A stretch of 12,661 bases of DNA from an uncultured Catenibacterium sp. Lineage in GTDB: Bacteria; Bacillota_I; Bacilli_A; Erysipelotrichales; Coprobacillaceae. Positions within the stretch are counted from its first letter, which is position 1; each line of letters begins with the position of its first letter. Of the stretch, positions 6,240 through 12,661 are shown piece after piece. The notes below the pieces were generated by a model. The model had not been told where the DNA came from. It saw nothing but the letters and a program-made list of their open reading frames with translations, and did not search any database. The DNA lies in NCBI RefSeq assembly GCF_900764565.1, contig NZ_CAAFOM010000246.1, positions 1 through 12,661 of the forward strand, written 5' to 3'. Made by a program: the position numbers and the translations under genes.

Positions 6240-6257
6240 TTATGCACATTATGCACA
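6240..6257 (+). promoter_or_regulatory. Two abutting perfect DnaA boxes (TTATGCACA x2)
   Basis: TTATGCACA occurs at 6240-6248 and again at 6249-6257, direct repeats with no spacer. Both match TTATNCACA exactly. They lie immediately left of the A/T stretch, the arrangement expected for DnaA loading onto the unwinding element. Confidence 0.88.
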
Positions 6258-6258
6258 G

Positions 6259-6297
6259 TATTATTATAATTATTCTTTAATTAATAAAATAAATAAA
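6259..6297. other. Candidate DNA unwinding element
   Basis: Of these 39 bases, only one (C at 6275) is not A or T. The left part reads TATTATTATAATTATT, a 3-nt periodicity that resembles DnaA-trio repeats following a DnaA box. A TATAAT at 6265-6270 could also be a dnaN promoter -10, with TGCACA (6243-6248) 16 nt upstream as a weak -35, but in such sequence this may be chance. Confidence 0.65.
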
Positions 6298-6307
6298 GGA
6301 GAAAAAA

Positions 6308-7411
6308 ATGGATTTTAATATTAATAGACTTGTCTTATTAGATGCACTTACTAAGGTTTCTAGAGCCGTTTCTTTAAAGAGTCCTTTACCTATCTTAACA
6401 GGTATTAAGTTTGATTTATTAGAAGATGGTTTAGTACTCACTGCGTCTGATAGTGATATCAGTATTCAGACTACAATTAATGAAGGTATTATTATTAACC
6501 AGACTGGTTCAGTTGTTTTATCTTCTAAGTATATCTTAGAGATCATTCGTAAGATTGATGGTGATACAGTTCATATTCAGGTTGTAGATGGTACTTTAAC
6601 TCGTATTACTTCTGAAAGTTCTTTATTTGATTTAAATGGTTCTAAGTCTTTTGATTTCCCACGTATTGATTTAAATAAGAATGGTAAACATTTCTCTATG
6701 AAGTCTTATGAATTCAAGAAGATCATTGAAAAGACTTTATTCGCAACAAGTGAACAGGAAACAAGACCAGTACTTACTGGTGTGAATTTCAAAGTAGACC
6801 AGCATAAGCTTGTATGTATTGCAACTGACAGTTATCGTTTAGCTCAGGTAAGCATGCCAATTGATGATGATATTCAGTTTAATATCGTTATTCCTAAGAA
6901 GTCTTTAAATCAGATTATTCATATTATTGAAAAAGATGAAATGATTGATTTATATGTATCTGATCGTAAAGTATTATTTGTGATTGGTCAGTATCTTGTA
7001 TTAACTCGTTTAATTGATGGTACTTATCCAAATACATCACGTTTAGTAGAAGACCAGGGTTCTTATACTATGTCTATCAATAGTTCAGCATTACTTGGTG
7101 CAATCAGCCGTGCTTCTTTACTTTCTGATGAACAGAGTAATATCGTTAAGTTAACTATGTCTCCTGATGAAAACATTCTTTCATCTTATTCACAGGAAAT
7201 CGGTTCAGTAGAAGAAAACTTAACTAAAGCCTTCTATAAGGGTGAACCAATGACTATCTCATTTAGTGCTAAGTATTTAGCAGATGCAATCCGTTCTATT
7301 GGAACTGAAACAATTCAGTTACGCTTTACTGAAAAGATGAGACCTTTCCAGATTACTGGATTAGATGAGAGTGATAACATCCAGGTTGTTCTTCCAGTGA
7401 GAACTTACTAG
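6308..7411 (+). CDS. dnaN: DNA polymerase III beta sliding clamp
   Basis: DnaN forms the ring-shaped dimer that tethers polymerase III and many repair enzymes to DNA. The product is 367 residues, within the usual 366-380. The three clamp subdomains are visible by their repeated openings: domain I MDFNINRLVLLDALTKVSRAV with LPILTGIKF, domain II EFKKIIEKTLFATSEQETRPVLTGVNF and ATDSYRLAQ, domain III from about residue 247. The end QVVLPVRTY is the conserved C-terminal strand near the client-binding pocket. AAGGAG (6296-6301) lies 6 nt before ATG. All 15 glutamines are CAG, and most other codons end in A or T, implying a highly expressed gene with biased codons. A strong terminator follows at 7479-7526, so it is separate from the recF-gyrBA unit. 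Confidence 0.98.
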   Translation: MDFNINRLVLLDALTKVSRAVSLKSPLPILTGIKFDLLEDGLVLTASDSDISIQTTINEGIIINQTGSVVLSSKYILEIIRKIDGDTVHIQVVDGTLTRITSESSLFDLNGSKSFDFPRIDLNKNGKHFSMKSYEFKKIIEKTLFATSEQETRPVLTGVNFKVDQHKLVCIATDSYRLAQVSMPIDDDIQFNIVIPKKSLNQIIHIIEKDEMIDLYVSDRKVLFVIGQYLVLTRLIDGTYPNTSRLVEDQGSYTMSINSSALLGAISRASLLSDEQSNIVKLTMSPDENILSSYSQEIGSVEENLTKAFYKGEPMTISFSAKYLADAIRSIGTETIQLRFTEKMRPFQITGLDESDNIQVVLPVRTY

Positions 7412-7478
7412 GAAAATTAAAGGGTCTATTCTCTTATTTGGTTAAAATTTCGCCTGTAATTAAAATTACTAAGAAAAT

Positions 7479-7526
7479 GAAGTTTATCTCTCCCTTGAAA
7501 AAAGGGGCTATAAACTTCTTTTTTTT
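7479..7526 (+). terminator. Intrinsic terminator after dnaN
   Basis: GAAGTTTAT (7479-7487) pairs with ATAAACTTC (7510-7518), and an inner CCCTT/AAGGG stem closes a 5-nt loop. Eight T follow (7519-7526). It ends the dnaA-dnaN transcript about 110 nt after the dnaN stop. The preceding 7412-7478 holds nothing I recognise beyond a small GTAAT/ATTAC repeat. Confidence 0.9.
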
Positions 7527-7544
7527 ATGTTTTTGTGGTATAAT
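7516..7544 (+). promoter_or_regulatory. Extended -10 promoter of the yaaA-recF-gyrBA operon
   Basis: TATAAT (7539-7544) is preceded by TGG, making a TGnTATAAT extended -10. The -35 position, 17 nt upstream, is TTCTTT (7516-7521), inside the dnaN terminator stem and T-run. An extended -10 can work with a poor -35. Transcription would start near 7551. Confidence 0.75.
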
Positions 7545-7581
7545 GTAGAAAGCAAAATTAGCGCAAAGGATGTGTGATGAA

Positions 7582-7803
7582 ATGAAAGAAGTCTTAATAC
7601 ATACTGAATATATTACTTTAGGTCAGGCTATGAAGTTATGTGGTGAAGCACAGAGTGGCATTGAAGCAAAGATTATGATTCAGGAAGGTCATGTTCTTGT
7701 AAATGGAGAAGTAGACCGTAGACGTGGTAAGAAATTAAGAGATGGTGATGTGTTTGAAGTAGATCGTCGCCAGTATGTAATCCATGGAAATCAAAACGCT
7801 TAA
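7582..7803 (+). CDS. yaaA: S4-domain RNA-binding protein YaaA (between dnaN and recF)
   Basis: This is a 73-residue S4-like RNA-binding protein of the YaaA family, whose gene lies between dnaN and recF in many Firmicutes and whose members are linked to ribosome assembly. The S4 pattern is evident: ITLGQAMKLCGEAQSGIEAK, then HVLVNGEVDRRRGKKLRDGDVFEV. I chose ATG 7582 because it begins MKEVLIHTEYITLGQ, like family N-termini; AAAGGA at 7565-7570 is somewhat far (11 nt). An in-frame ATG at 7570 would abut that site and is less likely, though not excluded. The last 20 nt overlap recF. It is the first gene of the recF-gyrB-gyrA operon. Confidence 0.88.
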   Translation: MKEVLIHTEYITLGQAMKLCGEAQSGIEAKIMIQEGHVLVNGEVDRRRGKKLRDGDVFEVDRRQYVIHGNQNA

Positions 7804-8878
7804 TCTGATTCAATTTCGTAATTATGAAAAGCAGACCTTTCATTTTCATCCACTGGTTAATATTATCATTGGGGATAATGCACAGGGTAAAACGAATATA
7901 CTTGAAGCGATTTATCTCTTGTCTACAACAAGAAGCTTTAAGTCCCGTATGCTTGATGAAATGATCATGTTTGATCAGTCTTATACACGTGTGTCAGGTC
8001 ATATTGTGAATGGCACACGTCCTTATGATTTGAAGGTTGTTGTGTCTAAAGAAGGCAAGAAGGCTTTTATTAATGATAAGGCTGTGAGTAAGACAAGTGA
8101 TTATCTGGGTTATTTTAATGTGATCTTATTTACTCCTCAGGATTTACAGTTGATTAAAGGGTCCCCTAAGATGAGACGTACTTTAATAGATACTGAGATT
8201 TCTAAGATTTCACCAATTTATATGTTTAACTTGAATAAATATAATAAATTGATGAAGGAAAGAAATAAGTATTTAAAGATGCTTCATGATGGACATAAGG
8301 AACCTGATATGTATCTAGAGGTATTGAGTGAAGAGATGGCAGAATTAGAAGAAGATCTGATTCAAAGACGTATGAAGTTCATAGAGTTGTTGAATGAGAT
8401 CAGCAATCAAATGTATGCCTATATTTCGGGTAAAGAAAAGCTTGTTTTGAGATATCATACGCAGTTCAAGGATATTTCAAAAGAGGGTATTCTTGATAAA
8501 TATAAAAAGAATTATAAGCGAGACATATTCCAAGGAACTACCGTAGATGGTATTCACAAGGATGATTTAAAAATCTTTTTAGATGAGAATGATGCGGGTA
8601 TGTTTGCATCCCAGGGACAACAGCGTTCTATCATCTTATCGATAAAGATTGCGTTAGTAGAAATAGTGAAGATGCAGATAGGTGAGTATCCTGTCTTGTT
8701 GTTGGATGATGTACTCAGTGAATTAGATGAAGAGAGAAAGATGAAGCTTTTGAATCTGATTGATCATAAGGTACAGACATTTATTACAACAACGCATTTT
8801 GATTTAGGTTATCATCATTCATTAGATGATGCTTTGGTTTTGAGAATAGAGAAAGGAACGTTGAAGGAGGATAAGTAA
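7784..8878 (+). CDS. recF: DNA replication and repair protein RecF
   Basis: RecF is an SMC-like ATPase that, with RecO and RecR, loads RecA at single-strand gaps. The product is 364 residues, the normal size. Walker A is GDNAQGKT (30-37). The ABC signature is SQGQQ (276-280). Walker B and the D-loop read LLLDDVLSELDEER (305-318). A charged, probably helical arm lies between about 140 and 215. The gene starts inside yaaA with no recognisable Shine-Dalgarno, so it probably relies on translational coupling. Its stop codon directly abuts the gyrB start, and its last codons carry the strong gyrB binding site. It uses CAA for glutamine more often than dnaN or gyrA, in keeping with lower expression. 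Confidence 0.97.
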   Translation: MEIKTLNLIQFRNYEKQTFHFHPLVNIIIGDNAQGKTNILEAIYLLSTTRSFKSRMLDEMIMFDQSYTRVSGHIVNGTRPYDLKVVVSKEGKKAFINDKAVSKTSDYLGYFNVILFTPQDLQLIKGSPKMRRTLIDTEISKISPIYMFNLNKYNKLMKERNKYLKMLHDGHKEPDMYLEVLSEEMAELEEDLIQRRMKFIELLNEISNQMYAYISGKEKLVLRYHTQFKDISKEGILDKYKKNYKRDIFQGTTVDGIHKDDLKIFLDENDAGMFASQGQQRSIILSIKIALVEIVKMQIGEYPVLLLDDVLSELDEERKMKLLNLIDHKVQTFITTTHFDLGYHHSLDDALVLRIEKGTLKEDK

Positions 8879-10804
8879 ATGGAAGAAAAAGTAGAACATT
8901 ATGATGAATCCGATATTCAAGTCTTAGAAGGGCTAGAAGCCGTTAGAAAGAGACCTGGTATGTATATCGGGACAACGTCTGCAAGAGGTTTACATCATCT
9001 TGTATGGGAAATAGTGGATAACTCTATCGATGAAGCACTCGCAGGCTTCTGTAATAAGATCAGAGTTATATTATTACCAGGTGATGTTGTAAAGGTCATT
9101 GATAATGGTCGTGGTATGCCTACTGGTATGAATGCGAAGACAGGTAAGAATACAATTGAAACTATTTTTACTGTATTACATGCCGGTGGTAAATTCGGAG
9201 GAGGAGGCTATAAGGTCTCTGGTGGTCTACATGGTGTAGGTGCCTCTGTTGTAAATGCCTTGAGTGAATGGCTAGAAGTTTATGTTCACCGTGAAGGACA
9301 TATTTACTATCAACGTTTTGAAAATGGTGGAACACCTGTTGGTTCTTTAAAGGTTGTAGGAGATTGTGATCTTGAAGAAACAGGAACAACTGTTGTATTT
9401 AAAGCTGACCCTGAAATCTTTACTGAAACAACAGTGTATGATTATGGTGTATTAAGTCAGAGATTAAGAGAACTTGCTTTCTTAAATAAAGGCTTAAAGC
9501 TTGTATTAGAGGATGAAAGATTAGATCCTGCAAAAGTAGATGAATATCATTATGAAGGTGGTTTAAGAGAGTATGTCGCTTTCTTAAATAAGAATAAGAC
9601 ACCATTACATGATCGTATTATTGATTGTGAAGATACAATGAATGATATTTCCGTGGAAATAGCCATGCAGTACAATGATGGTTATCAGCCAAATATCTAT
9701 TCATTCTGTAACAACATTAATACACACGAAGGTGGAACACATGAAGAAGGTTTCCGTTTAGCTTTAACACGTGTTATTAATAACTATGCAAAGAGTCATA
9801 ACTTCTTAAAGGATAAAGATGAGTCTTTAAGTGGTGATGACTGTCGTGAAGGTTTAACTGCAATCGTATCAGTTAAACATCCTGATCCTCAATATGAAGG
9901 ACAGACAAAGACTAAATTAGGTAATGCGGAAGTAAGAAAGATTGTCTCTACTATTCTTGCGAATGCATTAGATAAGTTCTTATTAGAAAATCCTGATACT
10001 GCGAAGATCATCATGGATAAAGTCACATTGGCTTCTAAGGCAAGAATGGCCGCGAAGCGTGCAAGAGAAATGACTCGAAGAAAGACAGCTTTAGATGTTT
10101 CTAATCTTCCTGGTAAGCTTGCAGACTGTTCTTCTAAGGATCCAAGTGAATGTGAAATCTTCATCGTCGAAGGGGACTCTGCCGGAGGTAGTGCGAAATC
10201 TGGTAGAGATAGAAAGATTCAGGCTATTCTTCCTTTAAGAGGTAAAATCTTGAATGTTGAAAAAGCACGTTTAGAAAGAATTCTTGGTAATGCAGAAATT
10301 AGATCTATGATTACCGCATTTGGTACTGGTATTGGTGATGAGTTTGATATCAATAAACTACGTTATCATAAGATTGTCATCATGACCGATGCCGATGTCG
10401 ATGGTGGTCATATTAGAATCTTAATGTTGACTTTCTTATATCGTTACTTAAAGCCATTGATTGAGAATGGTTATGTTTATGCCGCACAGCCACCTCTTTA
10501 TTTATTAAGACATGGTAAGGATGATCATTATTTATATAGTGATTATGAGTTAGATAAACTTAAAGAAGAACTTGGTCCTAATGCGAAATATACAATTCAG
10601 CGTTATAAAGGGCTAGGTGAAATGAATCCGGAACAGCTATGGGAAACAACTATGAATCCTGAAAATCGTGTATTAAATAGAATTCAGTTAGATGATGCAA
10701 TGCAGGCTGATCAGCTATTTGATATGTTGATGGGTGAACGTGTTGAACCTAGAAGAGATTTCATTAGAGAAAATGCGAAGTATGTAGAAAATCTTGATAT
10801 TTAA
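8879..10804 (+). CDS. gyrB: DNA gyrase subunit B
   Basis: GyrB is the ATPase half of DNA gyrase, which introduces negative supercoils. The product is 641 residues, normal for Firmicutes. The GHKL ATPase domain shows EIVDNSIDEA (44-53), DNGRGMP (75-81) and GGLHGVGAS (115-123). The transducer follows. The TOPRIM domain carries EGDSAGGSA (431-439), PLRGKILNVEKA (452-463) and the metal-binding DADVDGGHI (504-512). The C-terminal motif RYKGLGEMNPEQLWETTM (575-592) is typical. GKILNVEKA, the recF and gyrA neighbours and the GyrA box next door support GyrB rather than ParE. AAGGAGG (8864-8870) lies 8 nt before ATG, within recF. gyrA starts 14 nt after the stop. Confidence 0.98.
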   Translation: MEEKVEHYDESDIQVLEGLEAVRKRPGMYIGTTSARGLHHLVWEIVDNSIDEALAGFCNKIRVILLPGDVVKVIDNGRGMPTGMNAKTGKNTIETIFTVLHAGGKFGGGGYKVSGGLHGVGASVVNALSEWLEVYVHREGHIYYQRFENGGTPVGSLKVVGDCDLEETGTTVVFKADPEIFTETTVYDYGVLSQRLRELAFLNKGLKLVLEDERLDPAKVDEYHYEGGLREYVAFLNKNKTPLHDRIIDCEDTMNDISVEIAMQYNDGYQPNIYSFCNNINTHEGGTHEEGFRLALTRVINNYAKSHNFLKDKDESLSGDDCREGLTAIVSVKHPDPQYEGQTKTKLGNAEVRKIVSTILANALDKFLLENPDTAKIIMDKVTLASKARMAAKRAREMTRRKTALDVSNLPGKLADCSSKDPSECEIFIVEGDSAGGSAKSGRDRKIQAILPLRGKILNVEKARLERILGNAEIRSMITAFGTGIGDEFDINKLRYHKIVIMTDADVDGGHIRILMLTFLYRYLKPLIENGYVYAAQPPLYLLRHGKDDHYLYSDYELDKLKEELGPNAKYTIQRYKGLGEMNPEQLWETTMNPENRVLNRIQLDDAMQADQLFDMLMGERVEPRRDFIRENAKYVENLDI

Positions 10805-10818
10805 GGAAGGAGATAGTC

Positions 10819-12632
10819 ATGGAACAAAGAGGTATTAAAGATATACAGTTAACAGGTGAAATGAAGAAATCATTCATGGAATATGCGATGAGTGTTATTG
10901 TGGCTAGAGCTCTTCCTGATGCGAAAGATGGTTTAAAGCCAGTACAGAGACGTATTATTCATGGTATGAATGAATTAGGCTGTTATAGTGATAAGCCTTA
11001 TAAGAAGTCTGCCCGTATTGTTGGGGAAGTCATGGGGAAATATCACCCACATGGTGATAGTTCTATTTATGAAGCCCTTGTACGTATGGCACAGGATTTC
11101 TCTTATAGATATATGTTAGTAGATGGACATGGTAACTTTGGTTCTATTGATGGTGATGGCGCTGCCGCAATGCGTTATACAGAATCAAGAATGTCTAAGA
11201 TTGCGATGGAAATGGTGAGAGATATCAACAAGGATACTGTTGATTTTGTCCCTAACTATGATGGTGAAGAAAAGGAACCTAATGTGCTTCCTTCTCGTAT
11301 TCCAAACTTATTAATTAATGGTTCTACTGGTATTGCGGTAGGTATGGCAACAAATATTCCTTCACATAACTTAGGTGAAGTCATTGATGCGATTCTAGCC
11401 GTTTCTAAGAACCCTGATATTACAATTACAGAGTTGATGGATCATTATATTCCTGGTCCTGATTTCCCTACAGGTGCTTATATTTTAGGCCGTGGGGCTA
11501 TTAAGAAAGCGTATGAGACAGGGAATGGCCTCATTGTCATGAGAGCAAAGACTGATATTGAAGATATCGGCAGTAATAAGAAAGCGATTATCGTAACTGA
11601 ATTACCATATATGGTGAATAAGGCACGTTTAATTGAAAAGATTGCAGCTCATGTAAAAGAAAAGAATATTGATGGTATCACAGAATTAAGAGATGAATCT
11701 GACCGTGAAGGTATTCGTATCGTTATTGAATTAAGAAGAGATGTACAGCCAGAAGTTATTTTAAATCAGTTATATAAGTTAACTGCATTACAGACTACTT
11801 TTGGTGTCAACAATATTGCCTTAGTCAATGGTGAACCTAAGACATTGTCTTTAAAAGAAATGATTAATGTTTACTTAGAACACCAGGAAGATGTTATTCG
11901 TAGAAGAACATTATTTGATTTAAAGAAGGCAGAAGATCGTGCACATATTTTAGATGGTTTAAAGCGTGCCATTGATCAGATTGATGCGATTATTAATTTA
12001 ATTAGAAGTTCTCGTACAACAGAAATCATTCAGCAGAGATTAATGGATGAATTTGATATGTCTGAAAGACAGGCAAAGGCTATTCGCGAAATGCAGTTAC
12101 AGAGACTTGCTGGATTAGAAAGAGAAAAGATTGAGAATGAATTAAATGCGTTATTAGAAACAATCGCAGATTTAAAGGATATTCTTGCGAATAAAGAAAG
12201 AATTATTGCGATTATTGATCAGGAACTTCTTGAAATTAAAGCGAAGTATGGCGATAAGAGAAGAACTGAAATCATTCAGGGTTCATTTGATATTGAAGAT
12301 GAAGATTTAATTCCTGAAGAAGATGTTGTTATCTCTTTAACTAATAATGGTTATGTAAAACGTATGCCTATTGATACTTATAAAGCTCAAAATAGAGGTG
12401 GTAAGGGTATCAAGGGTATGAGTACAAATAATGATGATGTTGTAGATTCATTAATGAATATGTCAACACATGATGATTTATTGATCTTTACTAACTTTGG
12501 TAAGGTATATCGAATGAAGGGATACAATATTCCTGAATTTGGTAGACAGGCAAAGGGTCTTCCTATTATCAACTTATTGAATATGGATAAGGATGAACAG
12601 GTGAAGACTATGATTTCTATTACACCTTCACC
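10819..12632 (+). CDS. gyrA: DNA gyrase subunit A, 3'-truncated at an adapter
   Basis: GyrA cuts and rejoins DNA for gyrase. About 604 of roughly 800-830 residues are present. The winged-helix region holds the QRDR YHPHGDSSIYEALVRMAQ with S81 and E85, the positions of E. coli S83 and D87, both of the susceptible Gram-positive type. The catalytic tyrosine is Y120 in AAAMRYTE. The tower and coiled coil follow to about 495. The C-terminal beta-propeller begins with the GyrA box QNRGGKG (524-530), a hallmark separating GyrA from ParC, with N replacing the common second R. AAGGAGA lies just upstream of ATG 10819. The frame runs on through the adapter to give the false tail PDRKSTRLNS. The first two bases of residue 605 may be genomic; the rest is not. 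Confidence 0.97.
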
Positions 12633-12661
12633 AGATCGGAAGAGCACACGTCTGAACTCCA
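12633..12661 (+). other. Illumina TruSeq adapter contamination at contig end
   Basis: The final 29 bases begin AGATCGGAAGAGCACACGTC and continue as the standard TruSeq read-1 adapter. In the gyrA frame they give DRKSTRLNS, the well-known adapter-encoded peptide. They are not part of the organism and end its real sequence at 12632. Confidence 0.97.

Larger units (their letters stand above)
6170..6307. other. oriC, downstream part: dnaA-dnaN spacer
   Basis: This 138-nt spacer has no gene. In order it holds an inverted repeat around TGCACAA/TTGTGCA, a 7-bp hairpin, two abutting perfect DnaA boxes, and a nearly pure A/T stretch running into the dnaN ribosome-binding site. In B. subtilis the unwinding site lies in the same place, so this is the likely melting point of a bipartite origin. 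Confidence 0.8.

Noticed and set aside
1..12632. A hidden defence, mobile or biosynthetic system
   Set aside because: Apart from the MATE gene, every coding stretch is a conserved origin-region gene, and I saw no transposase, integrase, attachment site or unexplained gap large enough for another gene.
12387..12647. Minus-strand open frame of 86 codons at the right end
   Set aside because: It begins inside the adapter and is antisense to gyrA.

Overview
This window is the chromosomal replication-origin neighbourhood of a low-GC Gram-positive bacterium (Bacillota). The genes on either side diverge from an AT-rich gap: rpmH-rnpA-yidC-jag-(MATE)-mnmE run leftward on the minus strand, and dnaA-dnaN-yaaA-recF-gyrB-gyrA run rightward. 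That is the classical Firmicute oriC order. AT-rich codon choice, a lipoprotein-type YidC, a Jag/KhpB protein with no long linker and glutamine coded almost only by CAG suggest a gut Erysipelotrichales-type lineage. That placement is my inference and was not tested by any search.

Left arm (1-4372, minus strand). A clear SigA-type promoter (TTGACT-N17-TATAAT, 4344-4372) drives rpmH. A terminator-like hairpin separates rpmH from rnpA, and rnpA, yidC and jag follow with very short gaps. A strong intrinsic terminator overlaps the jag stop codon. Behind it a MATE-family transporter is inserted between jag and mnmE. The MATE gene has its own candidate promoter, and its last codons carry the mnmE ribosome-binding site. 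mnmE is cut by the window start.

Origin (about 4373-4816 and 6170-6307). The origin is bipartite around dnaA. The upstream part has about a dozen DnaA-box-like 9-mers, mostly of the TTATTCACA type, plus several inverted repeats. The dnaA-dnaN spacer has two perfect TTATGCACA boxes directly abutting, followed by 39 nt that are all A/T but one base, the likely unwinding element.

Right arm (4817-12632, plus strand). dnaA and dnaN encode the initiator and the sliding clamp. After a strong terminator and a new extended -10 promoter comes the yaaA-recF-gyrB-gyrA operon, with overlapping or abutting genes. The gene set covers initiation (DnaA), elongation (DnaN), gap repair (RecF) and supercoiling (GyrAB). 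The left arm covers ribosome assembly, tRNA maturation and modification, and membrane-protein insertion.

The last 29 bases (12633-12661) are Illumina adapter sequence, not genome. gyrA is therefore truncated by the end of the assembly, and its apparent tail PDRKSTRLNS is an artefact.

I found no undescribed multi-gene system. The points worth a second look are the origin architecture, two unusual residues in core proteins (YidC N89, DnaA S147), two merged terminator/promoter junctions, the rpmH-rnpA hairpin and the adapter.
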